Below are positions 37,466 through 44,147 of a stretch of DNA of 49,895 nucleotides, piece by piece. Under the pieces are notes generated by a model. That model was not told the origin of the DNA. It saw only the letters and a list, made by a program, of their open reading frames with translations, and did no database searches. Origin of the DNA: Fidelibacterota bacterium (GTDB lineage Bacteria > Pseudomonadota > Alphaproteobacteria > Rhodospirillales > Rhodospirillaceae); NCBI GenBank assembly GCA_945903705.1, contig CAMDOZ010000007.1, positions 1 to 49,895 of the forward strand, read 5' to 3'. The translations under genes and the position numbers were made by a program. Every line of letters starts with the position of its first letter. Position 1 is the stretch's first letter.

Positions 37466-38841
37466 GCCGCCGCAATTTGCGGGGCCTGATTTCTCACCCA
37501 CGCGGAAAGAATCAAAGCTCCCGCCACGTAGACCGCAACTGCTCCCGAAGCCGCCAGTTTCCAACGGACGTCCACCGTGTGCAGGCGCATGAGCGCATAG
37601 GCCGCGCACGGGAAGAGGATCGACAAGAGCGTAAGCCCGAATCTCATTTCGACCACCGTCGTGGCATAGATCGCGCAAGTGGAGAGCGCCAACACGGTTA
37701 AGACGGTGGCCGCTTCCAGGTCCGTCCGCGCCCGCTTCTGAGCAATCCCGCGCCACCACAAGACAAACCCCAAGAGACCCAAGGCGACTATCGCGTGGTT
37801 CAGCAGTCCATGGGGGATTCGGAACCAGGGATGAAGATCATGGGCATAGGTAAATAGGAGATCCTGATCCGTCATGTTGAAGATATGGAGCGCTAACGTG
37901 AGGCCGCCGCGAACGGGATACTCGACATACCACTTCAGCGGCGCCAACGGATCGATCGCCGTCCCTTCGGCCAGGGGGTTCTTGTAAAAAACCTCCGGCT
38001 GGGGCGCCGGCGGCAAGGCCGTCGCATACTTTAGGTTCTCCACGCCCAATTGTTGTTGCGTCAGTTGCAGGTCATGCGCGGTCAGCGGCGTGGGACGCTG
38101 CCAATTCCTGACGTTATTGACCCATTGAGGAAGAAAGATTGCGCTCACGATAAGGACAACCAAGGCCATCCGGCTAAAAGCGGTCACAGGCGCGCGCCGC
38201 TTCAGGAAAAGTGGGCCGAAGATGATGAGGCAGCCGATGATCCAGGATCCGAGCAAGAACAAATTTGCCGGCCGTATCATGACGGCCGCCGCGGCCGCTG
38301 CGCTCCCGATGCATAGAGGCGCGAGACGCGCAGGTTCAGGTTGGATTCTTAGCCAGCTTGCCGCTGCGACCAGCAACGCGGTGACGGAAAGGCTCTCCGT
38401 CAGAATCTCCGTCGTATAGAGCAATGCGTAGAAATTGACGGCGATCGCGCAGAACAGAACCCGGCCCAGAGCTTCGCTGCGTTTGCAAAGCTCAGCGCGC
38501 ACCAGCGCCGCACTGAGAAGATACAGAAGCAGTTGGACCTCAAACACGATCCATTTGAGCGGCAAGCCGGTTCCATGAACCAGGCTCAGGAACAGCGGAT
38601 ATCCGTAGGTTCGAATTTCCGAACCATAGAATTTGGAGAAGAGGCCGTTCTCCCAGATGCTCCGTCCCGCCATCGCGTAGTCGTAGTCGTCGTAGGCCAA
38701 GGGGAGAGGGGCATTTCGGATGAAGAAGAGGTGTGCAACCAGCACGCCAAGAAGAAGCGCCGCTCCCTCATACCGATTGAGGCCTGTGCTCCGGCCTTTA
38801 CCGGTGTCTGAATCGTCGTGGGGCGGAGGAGTGTTCGACAT
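37462..38841 (-). CDS. GT-C-type (PMT/ArnT-like) multispanning membrane protein
   Basis: A 459-residue protein with about eleven hydrophobic segments after a polar N-terminus of about 25 residues. The first periplasmic loop begins NAPLPLAYDDYDYAMAGRSIWENG, which resembles the acidic catalytic loop of GT-C glycosyltransferases that use polyprenyl-phosphate sugars (GT39/ArnT/PMT group). The conserved arginine-containing VMIRPANLFLL and a large C-terminal membrane block also fit. The sugar and acceptor are unknown. It is convergent with the acyltransferase gene, so both may modify cell-surface glycans. Confidence 0.65.
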   Translation of the reverse strand: MSNTPPPHDDSDTGKGRSTGLNRYEGAALLLGVLVAHLFFIRNAPLPLAYDDYDYAMAGRSIWENGLFSKFYGSEIRTYGYPLFLSLVHGTGLPLKWIVFEVQLLLYLLSAALVRAELCKRSEALGRVLFCAIAVNFYALLYTTEILTESLSVTALLVAAASWLRIQPEPARLAPLCIGSAAAAAAVMIRPANLFLLGSWIIGCLIIFGPLFLKRRAPVTAFSRMALVVLIVSAIFLPQWVNNVRNWQRPTPLTAHDLQLTQQQLGVENLKYATALPPAPQPEVFYKNPLAEGTAIDPLAPLKWYVEYPVRGGLTLALHIFNMTDQDLLFTYAHDLHPWFRIPHGLLNHAIVALGLLGFVLWWRGIAQKRARTDLEAATVLTVLALSTCAIYATTVVEMRFGLTLLSILFPCAAYALMRLHTVDVRWKLAASGAVAVYVAGALILSAWVRNQAPQIAAA

Positions 38842-39076
38842 CGGCTGCGACCATAAGCGATCCTCGCCTCACCCTGCCACTTGCGGACGAACCCGCTGGA
38901 AATCTCGACCCGGAATCCTCAAGGACTCGACCCGCGGCCCGTGCCTCCCAATATGCCCTTGCTGCGCGAAGGGGCGGGGTCATTGCGACTTACGCTCGGT
39001 GTTTGGGCCTCCACGGCCTCGATTTCTCGCCTGTGCCGCGAATTGCACACCGACTCAAACACCCCCCGGGCTATAG
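38842..39076. other. Gene-free stretch upstream of the GT-C-like gene
   Basis: I see no convincing coding frame, repeat or strong promoter in this stretch. It contains the untranslated upstream region of the - strand GT-C-like gene and leads into the outer-membrane protein remnant. Open frames here on both strands lack ribosome-binding sites and family resemblance. Confidence 0.4.
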
Positions 39077-39298
39077 GAGTTTCCCGTACTACGAGAGTCA
39101 ACCTACAACTATGACAGCGCCGAGACCACGAAATCCGCCACCGCCGTCGGCGTCGGCGCGGGCTTGCGCTACTGGTTCCGCGAAACCGAATACCGTGCGG
39201 CCGCAAGCTTCATCCAGTTCGATGTCATGTACCGCTGGAAGCTCGGCCCCACCGACCGCGCCGCCGGCCTGGTCCTGCAAAGCTCGCTCTCATTCTAA
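39077..39298 (+). pseudogene. C-terminal remnant of an outer-membrane beta-barrel protein
   Basis: An open frame with no start codon runs from a stop at 39074 to TAA at 39296-39298. From about 39101 it reads like the last strands of an outer-membrane barrel: alternating polar/apolar stretches (AVGVGAGLRYWF, AASFIQFDVMYRWKL) and a terminal strand ending in Phe (GLVLQSSLSF), the Bam recognition signal. The pattern resembles FhaC/ShlB-type secretion proteins, but the fragment is too short to assign. The N-terminal bulk is missing, so this is a deletion remnant. A palindromic element lies 14 bases beyond its stop. Confidence 0.6.
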
Positions 39299-39311
39299 AG
39301 CGGAACGCGGA

Positions 39312-39390
39312 ACGAAAATTATATCAGAGATAATTTCGCGTTCTTCGGCGGACGCCGTGTTTGCGAAATTATCTCTGATATAATTTTCGT
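39312..39390. repeat. Perfect 28-bp inverted repeat, AT-rich, 23-base loop
   Basis: The left arm (39312-39339) begins ACGAAAATTATATC and the right arm (39363-39390) ends GATATAATTTTCGT; the arms match at all 28 positions. The loop contains a further CGGCG/CGCCG hairpin (39346-39357). The arms are far richer in A/T than the surroundings. It lies between the barrel remnant (+) and a gene on the other strand, so it could also act as a bidirectional terminator. Confidence 0.92.
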
Positions 39391-39398
39391 ACTCGTTG

Positions 39399-39788
39399 TC
39401 ACTCCCTCGGCGCAAACCTATTCGCCAGCCGCACCACATGCGACACGCACCGTGCAATCTCGTCCGACCAGCAGTTCCCGAACCCGCGCTCATACAGCCG
39501 GCCGTTCACGCCGCGCAGCTCCACGCGGTAGAGATACTCCGCCCGCCCCATATGCGCCCGCTCTTCCACAGGATTTGAGAACGCGATCACCAGCGTGCCC
39601 GGTTTCTGGCCTGTGCTCAGCTCTAAGCTCTCGGATGTTTTGACCGCTTCGGCGATCGCGGCTTTCAGGCGCATCGTCGGCGCATCCTCGAAGGCCGCGC
39701 CGACCTCCACCAGCGCGCGGGGGCTCTCCTCCGCGGCGGTCGCGGGCAGGGGCATAAGCAGCACGAGCGTGAGAAGAAACCGACGCAT
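39399..39788 (-). CDS. Exported protein of unknown function
   Basis: A 129-residue protein with a signal peptide (RRFLLTLVLLMPLPATA, then AEE). The mature part contains LKAAIAEAVKTSESLELSTG, a beta-like YLYRVELRGVNGRLYERGFG and two Cys (GNCWSDEIARCVSHVV), possibly a disulfide. I do not recognise the family. It is divergent from dps, 77 bases away. Confidence 0.65.
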   Translation of the reverse strand: MRRFLLTLVLLMPLPATAAEESPRALVEVGAAFEDAPTMRLKAAIAEAVKTSESLELSTGQKPGTLVIAFSNPVEERAHMGRAEYLYRVELRGVNGRLYERGFGNCWSDEIARCVSHVVRLANRFAPRE

Positions 39789-39805
39789 AACGCCATTCTA
39801 CCACA

Positions 39806-39848
39806 TTGACCCACCCCGGCCCCGGACCTACATTAGAAATCTTCCAAT
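39806..39848 (+). promoter_or_regulatory. dps promoter with Irr-box-like (ICE) inverted repeat
   Basis: TTGACC (39806-39811), 17 bases, TACATT (39829-39834). Overlapping the -10 box and the expected start point is ATTAGAA-ATC-TTCCAAT (39832-39848), an inverted repeat with one mismatch that resembles the rhizobial iron control element (TTAGAA, three bases, TTCTAA) bound by Irr. The GGGAGG ribosome-binding site follows at 39855. Confidence 0.45.
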
Positions 39849-39865
39849 AATCACGGGAGGCCTTC

Positions 39866-40345
39866 ATGGCAGGCGTGAGCATCGACATCGGCATCAGCGC
39901 GAAGGACAGGAAAGCGATCGCCGACGGCCTCGCGGGCGTCCTCGCCGACACCTACACCGTTTACTTAAAAACCCACGGCTTCCATTGGAATGTCACCGGG
40001 CCGATGTTCCAAACCCTCCACGTCATGTTCATGACCCAATACAACGAGCTTTGGATGTCGGTGGATCTCATCGCCGAACGCATCCGCGCGCTCGGATTCC
40101 CTGCGCCCGGCAGCTACGCCGCCTTCGCCAAGCATGCGAGCGTGAAGGAAGAGACCGGCGTGCCCACCGCCAAGAACATGATCAAGATCCTGGTGAAGGA
40201 TCACGAGCGCGTCGCCAAAACCTGCCGCGCCGTCCTGCCTGTCGCCGATGACGCCAACGACCAGCCGACGCTCGACCTTCTCACCCAGCGTCTCCAGTGG
40301 CACGAAAAGACGGCGTGGATGCTCCGGAGCCTCCTCGAAGACTAG
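39866..40345 (+). CDS. dps: Dps-family ferritin-like DNA-protection protein
   Basis: A 159-residue miniferritin that forms a dodecamer, oxidises Fe(II) with hydrogen peroxide and stores it. Ferroxidase ligands fall at His40 (HGFHWNVTG), His52 (FQTLHVMF), Asp67 and Glu71 ([13 protein letters not shown]), with the same spacing as E. coli Dps His51/His63/Asp78/Glu82. No lysine-rich N-terminal DNA-binding tail is obvious. It has a good GGGAGG site 5 bases before ATG. Confidence 0.95.
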   Translation: MAGVSIDIGISAKDRKAIADGLAGVLADTYTVYLKTHGFHWNVTGPMFQTLHVMFMTQYNELWMSVDLIAERIRALGFPAPGSYAAFAKHASVKEETGVPTAKNMIKILVKDHERVAKTCRAVLPVADDANDQPTLDLLTQRLQWHEKTAWMLRSLLED

Positions 40346-40586
40346 CCGCCCGGAACGCGCAACCGCCTGAAATGTTCCATCAATTCACGCGTTATGCTGC
40401 GCCCGATAGCAATGGTGCAGGCAATCTTAGTGTGTATACTTTAGGCCAGGGACGATGAGCTGTTCTGCACCACCCCTGGAGTCTGCAGCCCAAACCTGTT
40501 GAGCGCGGTTCTCGCGCCGGGCTGTGTCCTGTGCCTGCGGAAAGACAATGTGAGACCGAGCCCTATGTGCGCCACGGCGCGCATTC

Positions 40587-40793
40587 GTGAGACTGATTCC
40601 CTATTACCTTGAACGGTCCGTGGCCGTTCGCGCATTGGCGGCAACCACAACGGGATCGGACGCGCGGCGGACCTTGCTTATGCTCGCCGAGCAGTGGGAG
40701 GCTCTGGCGGCGCAAGCCGCGCGGCTGGAAGAGGCGCAAGGCCCACGCGACGCGCTCGCCCACGCGCAGAAGCTGGCCGACCCCTCAAACTGA
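40587..40793 (+). CDS. Small helical protein of unknown function
   Basis: A 68-residue protein, GTG start, that is mostly helical with RTLLMLAEQWEALAAQAARLEEAQ. Small proteins of this composition (a LLxMAEQWxxLA-type stretch) are common in alphaproteobacterial genomes and have no known function. The 241-base gap before it holds TATACT at about 40434 but no clear promoter pair and no ribosome-binding site. Confidence 0.5.
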   Translation: MRLIPYYLERSVAVRALAATTTGSDARRTLLMLAEQWEALAAQAARLEEAQGPRDALAHAQKLADPSN

Positions 40794-40830
40794 GGACTTC
40801 GAGACTCAATAGATAGGAACGCCAAGCTCA

Positions 40831-41001
40831 ATGAGTGAAGACGATACTTTCGCCCCTGATCCCGACGGGCACACCAAGGGCATGTTCCGGAAAAGTGTGA
40901 GCGCCAGCCGGCCGTTGGCCGGCCTATTAGGTGAGAGCGCGCCTTCGCACGCGTCCGGCAAGAACATGCCCGCAAAAAAGATTGGACCGCCGCACCAATG
41001 A
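40831..41001 (+). CDS. Chimeric short ORF made by a 44-bp duplication plus a repeat insertion
   Basis: A 56-codon frame beginning with the same 15 residues (MSEDDTFAPDPDGHT) as the next gene, then running through a palindromic repeat (GMFRKSVSASRPLAG and onward) and stopping with a TGA that overlaps the next ATG (AATGA). The body is repeat sequence read as protein, so it is unlikely to be functional. It probably captures the original start region of the 40998 gene after an insertion with duplication. Confidence 0.35.
   Translation: MSEDDTFAPDPDGHTKGMFRKSVSASRPLAGLLGESAPSHASGKNMPAKKIGPPHQ
40878..40971. repeat. Palindromic repeat, CATGTTCCGGAAAAG family, copy with altered centre
   Basis: The ends GGGCATGTT (40878-40886) and AACATGCCC (40963-40971) equal those at 23323-23371, and CCGGAAAAGTGTGA follows the left end. 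The centre is replaced by a different palindrome (AGCCGGCC/GGCCGGC around GTT). A 44-bp direct repeat flanks the element (40831-40874 and 40998-41041). Confidence 0.8.
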
Positions 41002-42003
41002 GTGAAGACGATACTTTCGCCCCTGATCCCGACGGGCACACGGTCGTCGTCGCGCGGTTTCAAAACTGGGCGCGCGACCGTCAGATCGAAAAGCCCAACG
41101 GCCGGCACGTCGTGCGTTTTTGCGCCGACATGTGGGTCGCGCGCACCTTCCCGGGCGACCTCGGCATTCCGGCGGTGTGGGGAATTCTGCAGTCCGCCGG
41201 CGCATTCTCATCCAAACGTAGACCTTCCCGCTGAAAGGAGCGATCCCATGAAAACCACCTTTGCCCTCACGCGTGTTCCTCACCATCTCGAGCTGCGCCG
41301 CGCGCTTGCGCGCCTGCCGCGCGCCGCGCGGGACAGCATCGCCGCCTCGATGCTGCGCGACCACCAGATCGATCTCACGGCCGCCCTCGGAAACGACGAC
41401 CCCGAGGTTCTGTCCTCGAAGCAAAGACGTGTGATTGCCCAGGCGATGCACGACCGCGGCGCCGCCTTCATGCTCAGCGCGCTCCCGGAAGCGGCCGAAG
41501 CCTAGAGCGGCGCGCTCGGGCCCGCGCGAACGCACCGGGAACAGCACCGCCATCTCGCTCAAATGCCCGTCGCGCGACACCGCCTCGGCGGTGTTGCGGT
41601 AGACCGTCTCCACCGGCACGTCGCCGCCGAAGGTCATGGGCGTCGTGGCCAGGGCCGCGAGAAGCGCCTTCGCCACCGTGAAGCGCTGTGGTGTATTGGT
41701 GCCGTACCGCGCGAAGCGGCCGTCACCCACCACGTCATTGAAGGCAAATATCCCGCGCCACACCAGGCCCTTCATCTCGGCGGCGGGGATCGTAGGCGCC
41801 GACGCCTCGATCGCCGAAGCCAAATAGGCAAGCAAATCGCTGGTGATGCACCCAAACGGTCCGTCGGCCAGCGCTTCGTGCGTCGCGTAAGCCGGCGCCG
41901 CGCCAAAAGGGGTTTTGCGTGCGGCGGTCAGGGCGGCGCCGATGGCGGCGTGCAGATGGTCGGTCGCGACCGCGGTCACCGCCGCATAAGAAATCTCATT
42001 CAT
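40927..42003 (-). CDS. Unrecognised protein; only the first ~165 codons look genuine
   Basis: The N-terminal part (42003 down to about 41510) reads as an ordinary globular protein (AAIGAALTAARKTPFGAAPA, MKGLVWRGIFAFNDVVGDGR, VYRNTAEAVSRDGHLSEMAV) with normal GC-rich codon use. From about 41505 the frame passes antisense through the 41248-41505 gene and then through other + strand genes, and the residues become Arg/Gly-rich and low in hydrophobic content. I infer that the natural 3' end was lost in a rearrangement and the remaining frame is accidental. No family recognised. Confidence 0.4.
   Translation of the reverse strand: MNEISYAAVTAVATDHLHAAIGAALTAARKTPFGAAPAYATHEALADGPFGCITSDLLAYLASAIEASAPTIPAAEMKGLVWRGIFAFNDVVGDGRFARYGTNTPQRFTVAKALLAALATTPMTFGGDVPVETVYRNTAEAVSRDGHLSEMAVLFPVRSRGPERAALGFGRFRERAEHEGGAAVVHRLGNHTSLLRGQNLGVVVSEGGREIDLVVAQHRGGDAVPRGARQARKRAAQLEMVRNTREGKGGFHGIAPFSGKVYVWMRMRRRTAEFPTPPECRGRPGRCARPTCRRKNARRAGRWAFRSDGRAPSFETARRRPCARRDQGRKYRLHSLVRRSNLFCGHVLAGRVRRRALT
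40998..41234 (+). CDS. Small protein of unknown function
   Basis: A 78-residue protein (FQNWARDRQIEKPNGRHVVRFCADMWVARTFPGDLGIPAVWG in the centre) with a single Cys and many aromatic residues. I do not recognise it. Its first 44 bases are duplicated upstream by the repeat insertion, so its original ribosome-binding site may be separated from it; translation might now depend on readthrough coupling from the chimeric frame, whose stop overlaps this ATG. The next gene starts 13 bases on. Confidence 0.55.
   Translation: MSEDDTFAPDPDGHTVVVARFQNWARDRQIEKPNGRHVVRFCADMWVARTFPGDLGIPAVWGILQSAGAFSSKRRPSR
41248..41505 (+). CDS. Small helical protein of unknown function
   Basis: An 85-residue protein with a strong AAAGGAG site 7 bases before ATG. 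The content is helical: RRALARLPRAARDSIAASML, then SKQRRVIAQAMHDRGAAFML. No recognised family. The long open frame antisense to it continues from a - strand gene whose genuine coding part seems to end at this gene's stop codon. Confidence 0.65.
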   Translation: MKTTFALTRVPHHLELRRALARLPRAARDSIAASMLRDHQIDLTAALGNDDPEVLSSKQRRVIAQAMHDRGAAFMLSALPEAAEA

Positions 42004-42005
42004 TC

Positions 42006-42242
42006 TTATTTGTCTTCCGCCGGCTTGTCCTCCGCGTGCATGAAGACCAGCCGGCCCGTCGTCATGTCGACGGGCGAGATCTCGACGGTGATGCCTTCGC
42101 CGATCTCAAGGCGCGCGGCTTCCGCCGGCCGCGCCGCGTCCGACGTGATTTCATGATCGTTGGAAAAACGCACCCGGTAACGTCCGTCGGGCAGTACGGC
42201 GACGACCTTGCCGTCGAATCTGATCAAGCGTTCCATCTTCAA
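42006..42242 (-). CDS. Divergent paralogue of translation initiation factor IF-1
   Basis: A 78-residue S1/OB-fold protein that aligns end to end with IF-1: ERLIRFDGKVVAVLPDGRYRVRF corresponds to the IF-1 start (EELIEFEGVVxxxLPNARFRVRL), then NDHEI, and the last strand VEISPVDMTTGRLVFMH corresponds to VELSPYDLTKGRIVFRH. The basic loop KMRKNRIRI of true IF-1, which contacts the ribosomal A site, is replaced by ARPAEAARLEI. The start is taken as TTG at 42242, because GAGG is 5 bases upstream and the length then equals IF-1; ATG at 42236 is the alternative. A short acidic tail follows. Probably an accessory or stress variant, not the main infA. Confidence 0.7.
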   Translation of the reverse strand: MKMERLIRFDGKVVAVLPDGRYRVRFSNDHEITSDAARPAEAARLEIGEGITVEISPVDMTTGRLVFMHAEDKPAEDK

Positions 42243-42288
42243 GAGAACCTCACACTATTTTTAAAGGGCGCGGGGAGGCGGGAAGGCG

Positions 42289-42474
42289 CTATCGCACGCC
42301 CGTCCGCTTATGCGCCGAGCCCGTGCGCCACGACGTCGACCGCTTGCAGGTGGTGCAAATGCGCTCGCCCGGCCACAGGCTGGTGAAGGTGCTCTCGCAG
42401 CTTAAGCACATGCGCTGTTTTGGAGTCTGCCGCGGCCCGTCATCATCGTCCGCGATCATCAGTTTTTTCTTCAA
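42289..42474 (-). CDS. Small zinc-ribbon protein
   Basis: A 61-residue protein with two CxxC knuckles 13 residues apart (Cys23/Cys26 and Cys40/Cys43: CLSC and CTTC), a basic N-terminus (MKKKLM) followed by four Asp, and a basic C-terminus. The start is TTG at 42474, six bases after a GAAGGAG site; ATG at 42459 is the alternative. Zinc ribbons of this size often bind nucleic acid or act as regulators. The exact role is unknown. It sits 47 bases upstream of the IF-1-like gene on the same strand and may be cotranscribed with it. Confidence 0.6.
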   Translation of the reverse strand: MKKKLMIADDDDGPRQTPKQRMCLSCESTFTSLWPGERICTTCKRSTSWRTGSAHKRTGVR

Positions 42475-42806
42475 GAAAGACTCCTTCGGCGCGCGCAAAG
42501 TGCGTCACGTTCTGAGTGTTCATTGGTGTTTGTAGCGAAGCGCCGCGCGCGTGAGGAAGCCCGTAAGCCCCGGAAGTGATCGTTGCCGATCAAAAGGCGC
42601 GCGCGTCACCATGGGCGTATGCGCCTGTCATTACAAGGTCAATCCGACTCCCGGCGACTGCAACCCTTGATATCATGAGACCTTATCTGTTGAGGCTTGC
42701 GCGCCCGTGCATTGCGGAGCGTCCCTAGCGCGCCTATATTCAAAGCACTCACGCGTTTGCGTCGCCGGCACCCTGACATTCACCCGCTTGAAACTGTAGG
42801 ATCCCC
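42475..42806. other. Gene-free intergenic stretch
   Basis: The region between the divergent zinc-ribbon gene and the 42807 gene. It contains GCGC-rich sequence and CTTGAT...CTTATCTG at about 42668-42692, which only partly resembles an RpoH promoter (spacer too short). No other feature is seen. Confidence 0.35.
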
Positions 42807-43028
42807 ATGGCTCGCAACAAGCACGGCGCCGACGCTGGCGCGCTCACCCGCGCCGACAAGCAGACCGCCTCATCCAGGCGCGACGAGGAATTCCTGGCCG
42901 AGCGCCGTCGCCGCGAGGCCGCCAACTTGAAGAAGACCCTGGAACTGCGCGCGCTGCGCCTCGCGCATCAGGCACTGAATCCGCCGAAGCCGAAGGTCCG
43001 CCGCAAGGCGGCGAAGGTTGCGGCTTAA
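42807..43028 (+). CDS. Small basic protein of unknown function
   Basis: A 73-residue, highly charged, probably helical protein (DEEFLAERRRREAANLKKTL, then a basic KPKVRRKAAKVAA tail). AGGA lies 5 bases before ATG. The composition suggests nucleic-acid or ribosome binding, but this is inference. Similar small LTRADKQ-type proteins are familiar from alphaproteobacteria. Confidence 0.6.
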   Translation: MARNKHGADAGALTRADKQTASSRRDEEFLAERRRREAANLKKTLELRALRLAHQALNPPKPKVRRKAAKVAA

Positions 43029-43037
43029 CGAGCGCTT

Positions 43038-43280
43038 TTAAGCGGTGAGGGCCGTGTCGCCGCGCAGCTCTTGCGCGAGGTCGTGGAGGATATCGCCGAT
43101 GCGCGTGATCTGCGCCAGGTGGCGTTCGCCGCCGTAGCCGTCGAGCGCGGTTTCGGCCTGTTTCAGCCACCGCATCCGGTCATCGTTGTCTTGCCTCAGG
43201 AACGTGGCCCGGATCATGTCCGCCAGCTCCCGGTCGTCGAGGGTCCCGGCCACTTTCATGAAACTCTGCACAGGTGTCAT
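43038..43280 (-). CDS. Small protein of unknown function
   Basis: An 80-residue helical acidic/neutral protein (DDRELADMIRATFLRQDNDD, HLAQITRIGDILHDLAQEL). GGAG lies 5 bases before ATG. It lies 27 bases downstream of the NYN/OST-HTH gene on the same strand and may be the last gene of that operon. No recognised family. Confidence 0.6.
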   Translation of the reverse strand: MTPVQSFMKVAGTLDDRELADMIRATFLRQDNDDRMRWLKQAETALDGYGGERHLAQITRIGDILHDLAQELRGDTALTA

Positions 43281-43307
43281 TCGCTCTCCATAAAAATCCG
43301 GCGCCTC

Positions 43308-44147
43308 CTAAGAGGGCCGGTGAATCTTCTGAATGATATAGCCGCCCGACTTGTCGTCCCGGGCGAGTTCGAGCAGCCCCTTCGTCGCGGCCTCCTCCAG
43401 TAGGTCGTTGAAGGACCGATACCCGTAGGACGTCTCGTTGAAATCCGGGCGGCGGCGTTGAAGGGTTTGTTTCACCATCGAGCCCCACAGCTTCGCCCGG
43501 TCGCCCCGCTCGCCGTACAGCGCTTCGGCGGTTTCGAGCACAAGGGCGATGGCGTCCTGGGGCGGCGGTGCGGTCGGCGCTGTTTGCGGCGCCTGCGCGC
43601 CCGCGGTTTTTCTCCCGCGGCCGCCGCGCGTACCGCGGGTACGGCCTTTCGGCGCCCCCCCTTTTTGCGCAACAGCGGTCGCGGCAATCAGATCGTCATA
43701 GAAAATGAATTCGTGGCAGTTGCTGATGAGCAGGTCCGACGTCGAGTTGCGCACGCCCACGCCGATCACCGTCTTCGCATTCTCGCGCAGCTTGCTCACC
43801 AGCGGCGAGAAGTCCGAATCGCCCGAGATGATCACGAAGGTGTCGATATGCGCCTTGGTGTAGCAAAGGTCGAGCGCGTCCACGACCATGCGGATGTCGG
43901 CCGAGTTCTTGCCCGATTGGCGCACATGCGGGATTTCAATCAGCTCAAACGCCGCCGCGTGCATCTGGGTCTTGAAATCCTTGTAGCGGTCCCAGTCGCA
44001 ATAGGCCTTTTTCACCACGATGCTGCCTTTGAGCAGCAGGCGCTCGAGGATCAATCGAATGTCGAACTTGGCCGATTTGGCGTCGCGTACGCCGATGGCG
44101 ATATTCTCGAAGTCGCAGAAAAGTGCGAGAATCCCTTCACCGCTCAT
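43308..44147 (-). CDS. NYN-domain protein with C-terminal OST-HTH/LOTUS RNA-binding domain
   Basis: A 279-residue protein. The N-terminal NYN (PIN-like, LabA/MARF1-type) nuclease domain spans about 1-155: FCDFENIAIG (Asp12, Asn15), NSADIRMVVDAL (Asp84) and ISGDSDFSPLV (Asp110, Asp112) supply the acidic metal-binding residues, so it looks catalytically competent. A Gly/Arg/Ala/Pro linker with RGG-like repeats (KGRTRGTRGGRGRK, about 167-180) follows, then an OST-HTH/LOTUS domain (about 197-275, ending SYGYRSFNDLLEEAATKGLLEL). OST-HTH binds RNA, including G-quadruplexes. ATG overlaps the hflK stop (ATGA) and has AGGGG 5 bases upstream, so its translation is coupled to hflK. Confidence 0.88.
   Translation of the reverse strand: MSGEGILALFCDFENIAIGVRDAKSAKFDIRLILERLLLKGSIVVKKAYCDWDRYKDFKTQMHAAAFELIEIPHVRQSGKNSADIRMVVDALDLCYTKAHIDTFVIISGDSDFSPLVSKLRENAKTVIGVGVRNSTSDLLISNCHEFIFYDDLIAATAVAQKGGAPKGRTRGTRGGRGRKTAGAQAPQTAPTAPPPQDAIALVLETAEALYGERGDRAKLWGSMVKQTLQRRRPDFNETSYGYRSFNDLLEEAATKGLLELARDDKSGGYIIQKIHRPS

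Larger units (their letters stand above)
40831..41041 (+). repeat. Pair of perfect 44-bp direct repeats (40831-40874 and 40998-41041)
   Basis: Both copies read ATGAGTGAAGACGATACTTT at the start and end in GACGGGCACAC, with no mismatch over 44 bases. They flank the palindromic repeat and each carries a start codon in the same relative position. Confidence 0.95.

Noticed and set aside
40831-41041. Assembly duplication as the cause of the 44-bp direct repeat
   Set aside because: The sequence between the copies is a recognisable repeat element with matching ends elsewhere in the window, so a biological insertion is more likely; read depth would settle it.
42660-42700. RpoH promoter before the 42807 gene
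   Set aside because: CTTGAT and CTTATCTG are present, but the spacer is about 12 bases and the last consensus position fails.
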